A stretch of 64,000 nucleotides of DNA from Aestuariibaculum marinum (GCF_014596975.1 NZ_JACVXD010000001.1:73273-137272); one strand, 5' to 3'. Shown: positions 54,060 through 63,713, numbered from the stretch's first letter. Notes: generated from the letters alone by a model not told the origin. A program made the numbers and translations.

Positions 54060-56339
54060 ATGAAGACAATTCACATATATATTGTTCTGATTCTGCTTGT
54101 CATTTTCAATAGTTCTTGTAAAGAAAATGAAATAGGTTGTACCAGAGATAATACAGATAGTATTGAACAGAACGTATCCGATTTACTTTTCAAAATGACT
54201 TTAGAAGAAAAGATTGGTCAGATGAATCAATACAACGGATTTTGGGATGTAACAGGGCCTACACCATCTGCAGGAGATGCCGCCAAAAAGTACGAGCATT
54301 TAAAGAAAGGTTACGTAGGTTCAATGCTAAACGTACGAGGCGTTGAAGAGGTTAAAGCGGTTCAAAAAATAGCGGTCGAAGAAACCCGTTTAGGTATTCC
54401 GTTAATTATTGGGTTCGATGTTATTCATGGTTACGAAACCTTGAGCCCCATACCGTTGGCAGAAGCCGCAAGTTGGGATTTAGAAGCCATTAAAAAATCT
54501 GCTGAGGTAGCAGCTAAAGAGGCAGCCGCAGCAGGAATTAACTGGACCTTTGCACCGATGGTTGATATTTCCAGAGATGCCCGTTGGGGACGCGTAATGG
54601 AAGGAGCAGGTGAAGATCCGTTTTTGGGGAGTAAAATAGCCGTAGCTCGAGTAGAAGGATTTCAAGGTGAGGACTTATCGTCGCCCGAAACCATCGCTGC
54701 TTGTGCTAAGCATTGGGCAGGTTATGGTTTTGCCGAATCAGGAAGAGATTACAATACAGTTGATGTAGGTACGTCCACTTTAAATAATATCATATTTCCA
54801 CCGTTTAAGGCTGCTGCTGATGCGGGCGTAAAGACTTTCATGAATTCCTTTAACGAGTTAAACGGTATCCCAGCAACAGGTAACACCTTTTTACAAAGGG
54901 ATATTTTAAAAGGACAATGGAATTATGAAGGTTTTGTTGTTTCCGATTGGGGCTCTATTAACGAAATGATGGCGCATGGTTTTGCAGAAGATAAAAAAGC
55001 TGCGGCAAAATTGGCAGTAATTGCTGGGTCTGATATGGATATGGAATCGTACGCCTATGTTGATGAATTAGCAAACCTTGTGAGAAAAGGACAGGTAGAT
55101 GAAGCTTTAATTGATGATGCTGTAAGGCGCATTCTAAGAGTAAAGTTTGAATTAGGACTGTTCGATGATCCTTACAAATATTGTGACATGGAAACTGAAA
55201 AGAAGGTGATCGGTAGTAAAGAAATTAATGATGCTGTTTTAGATGTCGCTAAGAAATCAATTGTGCTTTTAAAGAATAAGAATCAGTTATTACCATTAAA
55301 GAAAAGTGGTCAGAATATAGCTTTAATAGGAGCCTTGGCTGCTGATAAAACAAGTCCTTTAGGAAGTTGGCGTATTGCAGCCAAAGACAGTACAGCAGTA
55401 TCTGTTTTAGAAGGGATGCAGCAATATTCAGAAAATAGGCTGACTTATGCTAAAGGAGCTGATTTAACTTTCGGAGAAACGACTTTCGCTAAAGAATTAG
55501 ATATTAATATCACAGATAAAAGTGAGTTTTCAGAAGCTGTTTCAATAGCTAAAAATGCAGATGTTGTGGTCATGGTTTTAGGAGAACATGGTTTTCAAAG
55601 CGGTGAGGCGAGAAGTAGAGTTAATTTGGATTTACCGGGAGTACAACAGGAGCTATTAGAAGCTGTTTTTGCGGTAAACCAAAATATTGTTTTGGTTTTA
55701 AACAATGGCAGACCATTAACTATAACCTGGGCCGATGAGCATATTCCAGCCATAGTGGAAGCATGGCAATTAGGAACGCAAAGCGGTCATGCTATAGCTC
55801 AAGTCTTGTATGGTGATTATAACCCTAGTGGAAAATTACCGATGACGTTTCCAAGAAGCGTAGGGCAGGTACCTATTTATTATAATTATAAAAATACCGG
55901 CAGGCCGGTTATTCCTGCTCCAAATGAAGTGTTTTGGTCACATTATACAGATGAAAGCAACAAACCATTATATCCATTTGGGCATGGATTGAGTTATACG
56001 TCGTTCGAGTATTCTAATCTTCAGATAAGTAAATTAAATAATGATGAGGTTAAAGTTACAGTCGATGTGACAAACACAGGTGATGTGCAAGGCAAGGAAG
56101 TGGTTCAGTTGTATGTTAGAGATTTAGTCGCAAGTATTACCAGACCGGTAAAAGAATTAAAAGGATTCGAATTAATAGCTTTAAATCCTGATGAGAAAAA
56201 AACGGTAAGCTTTGTTTTAACTAAAAATGAATTAGGTTTCTTTAATAATTCAGGAGCATTTGTTTTCGAGTCAGGTGACTTTAAAGTTTTTGTTGGTGGA
56301 AGTTCTGAAACTGCTTTGGAGCAGAATTTTAAACTTTGA
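54060..56339 (+). CDS. GH3 beta-glucosidase lipoprotein
   Basis: A 759-aa exo-beta-glucosidase. The lipoprotein signal ends VIFNSSCKEN (Cys20). The GH3 N-terminal barrel contains GFDVIHGYETLSPIPLAEA, KHWAGYGFAESGRDYN and the nucleophile Asp296 (VVSDWGS). The second domain carries LGEHGFQSGEARSR, and a fibronectin-like C-terminal domain closes it (GKEVVQLYVRD). It should release glucose from laminari-oligosaccharides made by GH16. It is the last gene of the locus, followed by a strong terminator. Confidence 0.95.
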   Translation: MKTIHIYIVLILLVIFNSSCKENEIGCTRDNTDSIEQNVSDLLFKMTLEEKIGQMNQYNGFWDVTGPTPSAGDAAKKYEHLKKGYVGSMLNVRGVEEVKAVQKIAVEETRLGIPLIIGFDVIHGYETLSPIPLAEAASWDLEAIKKSAEVAAKEAAAAGINWTFAPMVDISRDARWGRVMEGAGEDPFLGSKIAVARVEGFQGEDLSSPETIAACAKHWAGYGFAESGRDYNTVDVGTSTLNNIIFPPFKAAADAGVKTFMNSFNELNGIPATGNTFLQRDILKGQWNYEGFVVSDWGSINEMMAHGFAEDKKAAAKLAVIAGSDMDMESYAYVDELANLVRKGQVDEALIDDAVRRILRVKFELGLFDDPYKYCDMETEKKVIGSKEINDAVLDVAKKSIVLLKNKNQLLPLKKSGQNIALIGALAADKTSPLGSWRIAAKDSTAVSVLEGMQQYSENRLTYAKGADLTFGETTFAKELDINITDKSEFSEAVSIAKNADVVVMVLGEHGFQSGEARSRVNLDLPGVQQELLEAVFAVNQNIVLVLNNGRPLTITWADEHIPAIVEAWQLGTQSGHAIAQVLYGDYNPSGKLPMTFPRSVGQVPIYYNYKNTGRPVIPAPNEVFWSHYTDESNKPLYPFGHGLSYTSFEYSNLQISKLNNDEVKVTVDVTNTGDVQGKEVVQLYVRDLVASITRPVKELKGFELIALNPDEKKTVSFVLTKNELGFFNNSGAFVFESGDFKVFVGGSSETALEQNFKL

Positions 56340-56356
56340 GTCTAGTTTAGTTGGTA

Positions 56357-56387
56357 AAAAGCCTTTCAGTTTAAATGAAAGGCTTTT
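56357..56387. terminator. Bidirectional terminator after the glucan locus
   Basis: A perfect 12-bp stem (56357-56368 with 56376-56387) with a 7-nt loop between A and T tracts. It serves the GH3 gene (plus) and the convergent TolC gene (minus). Confidence 0.88.
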
Positions 56388-56401
56388 CTATTTTAAAAAA
56401 A

Positions 56402-57832
56402 CTAATCTTCTAAAGTGTTTAATATTTGAGCAAAATTAGCTTTTGTTGTTAAAACCTTGTTGGTGACTTCTATGTTTTTTAGTTCGGTTTCAATCAGCTT
56501 TGCTTCCCGGTAATTAATTAAAAATAAAGAACCTTCACCAAGTTCAAATTTTTTCTCCTCGGCTACAACCAGTTTTTTGTAGTCGTTTACCAGATGTTGT
56601 ACAATGTCGCTTTGCTTTTCATAGGAGTCGATTTCTTGTTGAACCGCATTTATTTTATTAAGTAAACTAACTTTAGTTGACGACAAATTGAAATCAATAT
56701 CTTGTAATTTCAGTTTAGTTAATTTTAAATCTGCACGAGCTTTTCTTAAAAACAGGGGCATACTAATATTTAATCCGGCTTTGTAGTTTTTTGTGTTTAG
56801 TGTATTCAGGTTTTCATAATCACTGGTTAGAAAATTGTACTGAACATCTATTTTAGGTAACAGGTTATTATTGTTTAACCGTTTTTCTAAAACTAATTGT
56901 TGTCTTTTTAAGGATAGCGATTGGATTTTTGGATGATTCTCCAGAAGTTCATCATTTATTTCCAGAATACTACTATTTAAAACCCGGTCTGCAACAAAAG
57001 GCGAATTCACATCAGGAATTAAACTATAATCCAACTCCACAGGGGTATTATCTTCCAACCATAAATAATTCGATAATTCCAATTGCGATTTAATGTATTT
57101 TATTCGAGATTTCTCAACATCTAACGCTCTGTTTTTGTAATTGATGCTCGCTTCTAAAGTATCTACTGCAGGTTTATCTCCAGCTTCAAAACTAGATTTT
57201 ACCTGACTTAATCGCACATCGGCATTGTTTTGATAATCGTTATAAACCTTGTATTCCTGATAGCTTTTTAGCCAGTTAAAATAGGTCTCTATGGCTTTAT
57301 AAAGGACGTCGTTTACCGCAAGACTTTGCTTATTTAAACTTATATCTTTATAAAGTTTAGCTTGTTTTAAGGTAGCCATGCGCTCATTGGCTAAAAAGCC
57401 TTTTGCTAAAGACATGGAAACTCCTGCACTATACAAGCCATCTTCAGGAACTGTAGATTCAGGATTTAAATAATACCCTTCATTATTTTCATAATTTGCT
57501 TTTAGTTCAATGCCGTACCATGTTGGAATTTTAAAAGCGGCGTTTAATTTATCGTAATATTCAGTTCCTGTAAATTTCTTTTTATTGTAATCGACTTCTA
57601 TTTTAGGGTCGAAGGCACCACGAGCTTTAAGAAGTTTTATTTCTCCTTCTGAAGCAATAAGTCGTGCCTGTTTTACAATGGGATGGTATTGTTTTACATA
57701 ACCTAAATATTCCTCAAGAGTAAAAATACTATCAGATACCGATTGTGCTTGTGTCTTAAAATTGAAACACAAAATAAACAGTAACAGTGTTGTTAATTTA
57801 AGTTTTGTAAAATGCATATGATGTAAAACCAT
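56402..57832 (-). CDS. TolC family outer membrane protein of ABC export operon
   Basis: A 476-aa outer membrane channel with a signal peptide (LLLFILCFNFKTQAQ). The ATG at 57817 (MHFTKLK) is an equally good start and gives a tidier signal. Helical OEP repeats are visible (SFEAGDKPAVDTLEASINYKN, KFELGEGSLFLINYREAKL). It is the last gene of a minus-strand operon TetR-ABC-HlyD-TolC and completes a type I-like export path. Confidence 0.9.
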   Translation of the reverse strand: MVLHHMHFTKLKLTTLLLFILCFNFKTQAQSVSDSIFTLEEYLGYVKQYHPIVKQARLIASEGEIKLLKARGAFDPKIEVDYNKKKFTGTEYYDKLNAAFKIPTWYGIELKANYENNEGYYLNPESTVPEDGLYSAGVSMSLAKGFLANERMATLKQAKLYKDISLNKQSLAVNDVLYKAIETYFNWLKSYQEYKVYNDYQNNADVRLSQVKSSFEAGDKPAVDTLEASINYKNRALDVEKSRIKYIKSQLELSNYLWLEDNTPVELDYSLIPDVNSPFVADRVLNSSILEINDELLENHPKIQSLSLKRQQLVLEKRLNNNNLLPKIDVQYNFLTSDYENLNTLNTKNYKAGLNISMPLFLRKARADLKLTKLKLQDIDFNLSSTKVSLLNKINAVQQEIDSYEKQSDIVQHLVNDYKKLVVAEEKKFELGEGSLFLINYREAKLIETELKNIEVTNKVLTTKANFAQILNTLED

Positions 57833-57858
57833 TATGTATAATTGAATGATTTGTCTTG

Positions 57859-59217
57859 TTACTTTTCTTTACTTTTTTCAGAAGTATCTGCGTTATCCGG
57901 AACATAGAAATTAGGAGGGAAACTGTTAATCTGCCTCCATATCTCAAACCAAATAGGAACATCTTCTAAAAGCGCTATGGTTTTTGCTCCAGAGCCAACA
58001 CGAAGGGCTTCAGGCCAAGGTCCGTACTCAGGATCTCTGGTAATTAAGACACGGTACTGACCATTTTTACTGGCAAAATTTTCAATAGCAACAATAGTTG
58101 CACCGTAGGTTCCATACGATACATTTGGCCACCCGCTGAAGACAATAGCAGGCCAGCCTTCGAATTCTACCTGAACGTGTTCTCCTTTATGAAGAAGCGG
58201 TAAATCTATAGGTCTTACCCACATTTCAACAGCCAATTCGTAATTAGCCGGCATAATGCCAACCAAAGGCTCACCTTCTTTGAATGTCTCTCCAATACCG
58301 GATTTAATAGCCTTATTAATGTATCCGTCTTGAGGAGAAGTGATATATAATAAGCTGTTTCGTTTTTCGTAGTTTGCTAGACTGTTTTCAAGTTTCGAAA
58401 CTTGAGCCTCTGTATCTAATGCACTAGATTCAGCAGAATAAAAATCACTTTGTGCTTTCGATAGTTTATCAGCATAAGTTGCTTTGATGGTTGAAATATT
58501 CAATTTAGCATTTATCACTTCATTTTTAGAGGCTAGCCATTTGTTTTCTTGAGATACATATTTAGCATTGGCTTCCTGTAATTTGTTTCGATATTCTTCA
58601 ACATCTTTAACAGCTTTAAGCCCTTGTTCTTGTAATGATACCGTACGAGCAAACTGAATTTCGGCAATTTTAGCTTTCGTTTTAGCAGCTTCTAAATCTA
58701 TACTATCTGATTCTACTTTTAATTTAGATTGCAGGTACTTGTTTTTTGCTTGTTCTAACTTAAGTTGTTGCTCTTGTTGTAACGCAGCGTATTGATTTTT
58801 TAAAGCTTGAACTTTTGAGCGGTAAGCATCAACAGAAGCTGATTTTGCTTTAATTTGATCACCGGTACGCTCGGTAAGTAAGTCGTCGAAATATTCGCTT
58901 TTAATTTCTGAAATTTTAAGAATGGTATCGCCTTTTTTTACAAAATCACCTTCTTGAACAAACCAACGATCAATGCGTCCCGGAATGGGAGACTGCAAGG
59001 TTTGCGGACGTTGGTTTGGTTTTAAAGTGGTTACCAATCCTTTACTAGTTACATTTTGTGTCCATGGTAAAAACAAGATAATGATTACCAATATGCTACT
59101 CACCAAAAGCACACGTCTAAACAAATTATGCTGATTGGTATGTTGTGTAGCTTTTCCCGATTTAAATTTGTTTAAATCCAGGAGTTCAGAAACTTTATTA
59201 TGAGATATATTTAGCAT
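57859..59217 (-). CDS. HlyD family membrane fusion protein
   Basis: A 452-aa adaptor with one N-terminal TM helix (about 33-50). The lipoyl-like half follows (PIPGRIDRWFVQEGDFVKKGDTIL), then a very long coiled-coil hairpin (about 120-290) and the second lipoyl half (YITSPQDGYINKAIKSGIGETFKEGEPLVG, in parts). The barrel region includes VQVEFEGWPAIVFSGWPN. It lies 5 bp after the ABC gene. The length of the hairpin suits a type I secretion adaptor. Confidence 0.92.
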   Translation of the reverse strand: MLNISHNKVSELLDLNKFKSGKATQHTNQHNLFRRVLLVSSILVIIILFLPWTQNVTSKGLVTTLKPNQRPQTLQSPIPGRIDRWFVQEGDFVKKGDTILKISEIKSEYFDDLLTERTGDQIKAKSASVDAYRSKVQALKNQYAALQQEQQLKLEQAKNKYLQSKLKVESDSIDLEAAKTKAKIAEIQFARTVSLQEQGLKAVKDVEEYRNKLQEANAKYVSQENKWLASKNEVINAKLNISTIKATYADKLSKAQSDFYSAESSALDTEAQVSKLENSLANYEKRNSLLYITSPQDGYINKAIKSGIGETFKEGEPLVGIMPANYELAVEMWVRPIDLPLLHKGEHVQVEFEGWPAIVFSGWPNVSYGTYGATIVAIENFASKNGQYRVLITRDPEYGPWPEALRVGSGAKTIALLEDVPIWFEIWRQINSFPPNFYVPDNADTSEKSKEK

Positions 59218-59222
59218 GTTTT

Positions 59223-60887
59223 TTACGAATTAATTATGTGACCTTCCTCTAAAATGATGTGCTTATTACACATACGTTTCCAGAAATTAAGATTGCTAAC
59301 CACTACAACACTCCAAGGGTTAGATTTATCACATAGGTACTCGAATATTTTTTCAGATTCTTTATCATTAAATTGTTTTAAGGGCTCTTCTAAAATAAGT
59401 ACTTTAGGTTTCTTTAAAATAGCTCTTGACAATAGTAGTTTAGCTGAAATAAAGTACGGAATTTGTTTTCCTTCAGGTTTTAATAAGGTATTAAGTCCTT
59501 CAGATTGACGTTTTAGGAACGTACTTAAGCCAACTTTTTCAAATACTTCAAAAATTTCTTCGTCGGTAATATCTTTATTGCCAAAGGTGACATTCTCTCT
59601 TATCGTACCCTCAAAAGGTGATTCTTCAGAAAGAACCATTCCTAAAAGCGATCGGTATTTATTAATTTGTAAACTTTCAATAGAAAGATTATCAATGTAA
59701 ATGAAACCGTCGGTAGGAGCAACAACACCAGAAATAAGTTGTAACAGGCTTGATTTTCCTGCTCCACTTTCTCCTTGAATTAAAACACGATCTGTAGGTT
59801 CAATTTTAAATGAGATATCCTCTAAAATTGGTTTTTTTCTGTTAGCAACTCGATAACCGGCATTTTTTAATTCTATAGTAAAGGGTCTTGAGTTAGAAAC
59901 TTCTTCGCCATATTGGTTTTCAATAGACTTGTCTACAACCTGTCCTAGCTTTTCAATAGAGGTTAATACATCGTAAAATGATTCCAGACTTAAAATTAGC
60001 TTTTCAACAGAAGCGATTATTAAGATGATAATGATTTCGGCCGCTACAAATTGTCCGATATTCATTTGTTGTTCCAGTACCAAATATCCCCCAACAAGCA
60101 GCAGACCTGCTGTAACAATAACCTTAAAGCTAATCATTTGCTTAAACTGGAGCATTAAAATTTTAAAATGTTTTTCTCTTCCGTTTACATAGTCCAGTAC
60201 TAAATCATCGGTTTTATCGATGGCTAAACTGGTTTTTCCAGATAGTTTAAAACTAATAACCGTTCTTGCAACTTCCTCAAGCCAATGGGCCATTCGGTAT
60301 TTATATTTTGATTCTTTTAAGCTGGTGTCTAATCCTTTTTTAGCTGTATACTTAAAAACAACAAATATGAGACCTAGTAATAAGAGTCCGAAAAAGATAA
60401 AGAAGGGGTGATAGAATGAAAGTAGGATGAGTGCAAAAATAACTTGTAAGAAGGCCGAAGGAATATCAATTAAAATTTTTGATAACCCTTTTTGGATAGT
60501 TAGGGTATCGAAAAAGCGGTTGGCTAATTCCGGTAAATAATAATTACGCATTTCGTTCATTTTAATTTTAGGAAACCTATAAGCTAAATCGAACGAGGCT
60601 CTTGCAAAAATACGTTGTTGAATACTTTCAATAATACGAATTTGTATCAATTTTAAAATACCCGTGAAAGCAACACCAGAAGTAACCAGAACAACTAAAA
60701 CAATCCAGGATGTAGATACCTGTCCGCCTTGTAAAAGTGTTATGATGGCTTGTATTCCCAAGGGGAGGGTTAAGGCTAAAATTCCTTCGAATATAGCAAA
60801 GTAGGCAACTCTAAAAATGTCTTTCTTTTCAAGTTGAACGAGGCCTAAAAAACGTTTCCAAGGTGATAAAACGCTATTATTCTTCAT
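59223..60887 (-). CDS. ABC exporter with degenerate ATPase motifs
   Basis: A 554-aa fused permease/ATPase: membrane domain with about six helices (1-310) and nucleotide-binding domain (335-550). Walker A is intact (GESGAGKSS, 372-379), and the catalytic Glu501 is kept in LILEEP, although the Walker B Asp is Glu500. Other motifs are lost: the Q-loop Gln is Ser/Glu (MVLSEESPF, about 420), the LSGGQ signature aligns with IPYFI (476-480), and the H-loop His is Asn532 (VVSNLNFW). No N-terminal peptidase domain is present. It overlaps the TetR gene by 11 bp. Substrate unknown. Confidence 0.88.
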   Translation of the reverse strand: MKNNSVLSPWKRFLGLVQLEKKDIFRVAYFAIFEGILALTLPLGIQAIITLLQGGQVSTSWIVLVVLVTSGVAFTGILKLIQIRIIESIQQRIFARASFDLAYRFPKIKMNEMRNYYLPELANRFFDTLTIQKGLSKILIDIPSAFLQVIFALILLSFYHPFFIFFGLLLLGLIFVVFKYTAKKGLDTSLKESKYKYRMAHWLEEVARTVISFKLSGKTSLAIDKTDDLVLDYVNGREKHFKILMLQFKQMISFKVIVTAGLLLVGGYLVLEQQMNIGQFVAAEIIIILIIASVEKLILSLESFYDVLTSIEKLGQVVDKSIENQYGEEVSNSRPFTIELKNAGYRVANRKKPILEDISFKIEPTDRVLIQGESGAGKSSLLQLISGVVAPTDGFIYIDNLSIESLQINKYRSLLGMVLSEESPFEGTIRENVTFGNKDITDEEIFEVFEKVGLSTFLKRQSEGLNTLLKPEGKQIPYFISAKLLLSRAILKKPKVLILEEPLKQFNDKESEKIFEYLCDKSNPWSVVVVSNLNFWKRMCNKHIILEEGHIINS

Positions 60888-61557
60888 GCTTTAGGGTGTT
60901 TAGGATTAAGTTGGTATAAAATTCGGTAACTGAATGATATTCATTGCAGTTTGTTATGGTTTTTATGTGCTGTTGAAAAAAATGTTGATGCAAAGCGCCT
61001 TCAATGGTAGAACTAGCTAAACTTAAAGGGTGTTTATAGGTTTTGCTGAACTCTAAAATTATTTCAGAAAAACGCGTTACTACTCGCTTGAAAGGTTTAA
61101 AGAAACCTTCTTCATTTTCTGTGTCTACATCGCAGGTTAGGTAAGCTTTTGCATTTTCACTGATGATTATTTTGTTTAGAATAACCTCGTTAATATGTTC
61201 AAAATTACTATCCTCTTCGGTAGTTCTGGTAAGGACTTTAATGGCGCTTTTAAGCTTTTCTTCGGTGTTTTTTAAAGCAAAGGTTTCTAAGACCAGCTGA
61301 TATTCTATCCAAACCCAATACCAGGAGGTGAGGTACATTAATAAATGATGTTTACTCTCAAAATATCTGTAAATAGAACTTTCATTCGAGTTAATAGCTT
61401 GTCCAAGTTTTTTAAAAGTAAACTGCTCAAAGCCTAGTTCATCAATTAATAAAATACTATGCTTAATGATGCGCTTTCCTAAATCTGATGTTTCCGGGTC
61501 TTTAATAAAAATGCCTTTCGGGACTTCTATTTTAAAGCTTTGTAAAAGGTTAATCAT
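60877..61557 (-). CDS. TetR/AcrR family regulator
   Basis: A 226-aa regulator. The helix-turn-helix is at about 35-75 (FTFKKLGQAINSNESSIYRYFESKHHLL), preceded by an unusual 28-residue N-terminal extension. The ligand-binding part is unlike known subfamilies. It is the first gene of the export operon, overlapping the ABC gene by 11 bp, so it probably represses its own operon. The export cargo or ligand is unknown. Confidence 0.9.
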   Translation of the reverse strand: MINLLQSFKIEVPKGIFIKDPETSDLGKRIIKHSILLIDELGFEQFTFKKLGQAINSNESSIYRYFESKHHLLMYLTSWYWVWIEYQLVLETFALKNTEEKLKSAIKVLTRTTEEDSNFEHINEVILNKIIISENAKAYLTCDVDTENEEGFFKPFKRVVTRFSEIILEFSKTYKHPLSLASSTIEGALHQHFFQQHIKTITNCNEYHSVTEFYTNLILNTLKHEE

Positions 61558-61781
61558 ACTTTTTAAATGTGTACCTCACAAATTTAATAGTAATACTTTT
61601 AAAATAGTGTTATTATATATTAAAAATTTGTGAATGTTTTTGAGATATTGATAATTCTAATCGGTATAACTATGAGATACCTAAATTAAGAATAAATTGG
61701 TTTTTAATGAATTATAGTAGTGGAATTGTTGGTTTTTATTTACAATAATATTGGTAAAAATAGAATTCTTTAAAAATTATG

Positions 61782-61811
61782 AAACCCCATGTAAATTAAA
61801 ACATGGGGTTT
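61782..61811 (-). terminator. Hairpin after the DUF4091 gene
   Basis: A perfect 11-bp stem (61782-61792 with 61801-61811) with an 8-nt loop, 32 bp past the DUF4091 stop. The T-run on the minus strand is weak. Confidence 0.65.
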
Positions 61812-61842
61812 GAAGAGTTTAACTATTATGATTAAAACTAAA

Positions 61843-63360
61843 TTATTGGTCAAGTATCTTTAGCATCTTTAATCTAAAGGCATCAACAGTTTCAGCATTA
61901 TTAGTTGATATGTTTGGTTTTGTGTATACTGTACTTAATAACTCCAAAGCCTTCTGACGATTATATTTTTCTTCAATCATCTTAAGAAGTTCATAATCTT
62001 CTTCACTATCACGAAATCGTTCTAATCGCAATGTTGAAAGTGGATAGTTTTTACCAAATTCTTCTCCTCTGTAAATTAAATGGCCGTCTCCTGGTTTTGT
62101 CCATTCTGGAATAACATCGGGGTCAATGCTTTCGTAATTATTCACAGCCCAATACAAAAAGCCCTTACTTTGTTCTTTAAAACTTCTCCATAATATTGAT
62201 CTTGTTCCAAAAGCCGATGTGTTGTAGGTAAAGCCTGGTTTAGCTCCGCAGCAGGTGTAGGTCCACCATTCTTGTTTTGGGTAGACTTTTTCTAAACATT
62301 GTTTAGCTCTTTCTTCATTGCTTTGCAATGGGTAAAATCCGGTATTTACAATAACGGGGTAATCTTTATAATAGTCGAAAACCTCAAAAATATCATCACT
62401 TTCTTCTGTCATGCCGCAAAAAATGGGGAGTTGAATTTTTAGTGAAGGTGCAATGTTAGAAAGTTTTTTAACGTAGTCTAACACTTTTTCATGATCTTCA
62501 TAGTTTCGTGGTTCATCATAAAAATAGACATACGCTTTATTTACAAGTCCGGCCTGCTCAACCCTACTGTAAAGTTCCTTTAGTTCTTCATCTGTATAAT
62601 CATAAAATGGAAGACCAATGGCTGCAAATCTAGGATCCTTAATATAGTTTTTAGTTCTTGGATCACTCCATTCATAAGGCGAAGATTGAATGTGAAGATG
62701 TCTGTGCGGTGGTCCCCAATTCACCAGATAAGGAGATAGTCTGTTTTTAAAGCACAACTCGAAATACTGTTTTCTTTTTTTTATAATGTCGTTTTTCTTA
62801 TTGGATGACGTTAGCGCCGCATCGTAAATTCCAAAGGTTAAAGGAATTGAAGGAGTAATGGGAATAGTTATATCTTTTACCTCTATTGTAAACGTTAAGG
62901 TTTTTAAGCCGTTAGTGGTTTTTATATTTAAATAATCGGTATATCTTCCTGGCTTTATTTTTCTGTTAGCATAATAGGTGACCCAAAGAAATACCGTTTT
63001 TTGTTTAGGAAGGTATTTATTTTCATCAATAGGAACCAGAAGATCCAGGGCGCCATTGTATTCAACGATTTCACTTATTTCAAAATTTAAAGATTTATTA
63101 GACGATTTTTTATTGAACTCTAGATAATCAGTTGTTTCTAATTCAAGAGCTATTTGAAAACTTTCCGATTCGCCTTTGGCTAAAACTAAATCTGTAGTTT
63201 GTGAGCTTTCAGATTTTTTATAATCGTAAGGATTGTTTAAGGAGTGATTAAAATAAACTTTTAACTTGTTTTCTTTTATTTGGTTTGATGTCTTGCAACT
63301 TGAAAAAGAAAAAAAGAAAAAACAATAGAAGAAAATGTATAAACTGGGTTTGAAACTCAT
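61843..63360 (-). CDS. DUF4091 (GH123-like) lipoprotein
   Basis: A 505-aa lipoprotein (FFFSFSSCKTS, Cys22). A beta-sandwich N-terminal part (about 30-165) leads into a barrel with the acidic pair in KAYVYFYDEPRNYED, the place of the Asp-Glu pair in GH123 beta-N-acetylgalactosaminidases. The end (FGTRSILWRSFKEQSKGFLYWAVNNY, in parts) is the DUF4091 domain. Substrate is unproven. It is a single gene between the export operon and the second tRNA-Ser, not part of the glucan locus. Confidence 0.8.
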   Translation of the reverse strand: MSFKPSLYIFFYCFFFFSFSSCKTSNQIKENKLKVYFNHSLNNPYDYKKSESSQTTDLVLAKGESESFQIALELETTDYLEFNKKSSNKSLNFEISEIVEYNGALDLLVPIDENKYLPKQKTVFLWVTYYANRKIKPGRYTDYLNIKTTNGLKTLTFTIEVKDITIPITPSIPLTFGIYDAALTSSNKKNDIIKKRKQYFELCFKNRLSPYLVNWGPPHRHLHIQSSPYEWSDPRTKNYIKDPRFAAIGLPFYDYTDEELKELYSRVEQAGLVNKAYVYFYDEPRNYEDHEKVLDYVKKLSNIAPSLKIQLPIFCGMTEESDDIFEVFDYYKDYPVIVNTGFYPLQSNEERAKQCLEKVYPKQEWWTYTCCGAKPGFTYNTSAFGTRSILWRSFKEQSKGFLYWAVNNYESIDPDVIPEWTKPGDGHLIYRGEEFGKNYPLSTLRLERFRDSEEDYELLKMIEEKYNRQKALELLSTVYTKPNISTNNAETVDAFRLKMLKILDQ

Positions 63361-63396
63361 ATCTTAAAGTAAGAACTAGTAATTTTGATAATAATA

Positions 63397-63431
63397 AAAA
63401 AGCCCGTAAACATTACTGTTACGAGCTTTTG
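63397..63431 (-). terminator. Terminator of right tRNA-Ser
   Basis: Same 12-bp stem and T-run as at 1-35, downstream of the tRNA on the minus strand. Confidence 0.75.
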
Positions 63432-63434
63432 TTG

Positions 63435-63519
63435 CGGAGAAAGAGGGATTCGAACCCCCGGAGGTGTGACCCTCAACGGTTTTCAAGACCGCCGCATTCG
63501 ACCACTCTGCCATTTCTCC
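63435..63519 (-). tRNA. tRNA-Ser (anticodon TGA), second copy
   Basis: Base-for-base identical to the gene at 39-123: 85 nt, perfect acceptor stem, anticodon loop CTTGAAA, long variable arm, no encoded CCA. It lies between the DUF4091 gene and a nitroreductase gene. Confidence 0.97.
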
Positions 63520-63555
63520 TTGAGTGTCTCATCAGGTATTCCCTGAATGCGGGTG

Positions 63556-63587
63556 CAAATATAGAATCCTTTTTCAATTCTATCAAA
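63556..63587 (-). promoter_or_regulatory. Promoter of right tRNA-Ser
   Basis: TTTG (63584-63587) and TATATTTG (63556-63563) on the minus strand with a 20-nt spacer, the same arrangement as in the left copy although the spacer sequences differ. Confidence 0.75.
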
Positions 63588-63686
63588 GTTTTGCAAGCTT
63601 TTTTTCAACTTTTTTAAATTTAATTTTTAACTCTCTCATTCCTAATGTTTTTAAAAATTAGTGATGAAAATTAAAAATGCAAACCT

Positions 63687-63694
63687 TACTTTTG
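63687..63694 (+). promoter_or_regulatory. -7 box of the nitroreductase gene
   Basis: TACTTTTG matches TAnnTTTG, 19 bp before the ATG at 63714. Confidence 0.45.
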
Positions 63695-63713
63695 TGTAAA
63701 GCAATACTAAAAA

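Larger units (their letters stand above)
63397..63564. repeat. Right copy of 168-bp tRNA-Ser direct repeat
   Basis: Matches 1-168 with one difference (T at 63527). Identity ends just past the -7 promoter box on one side. On the left it begins at the edge of the terminator hairpin. Confidence 0.9.

Noticed and set aside
1..63564. Whole interval as an integrated island between att-like tRNA repeats
   Set aside because: The repeat covers a full tRNA unit with promoter rather than a 3' end fragment. No integrase is present, and core genes such as menD and mnmE lie inside.
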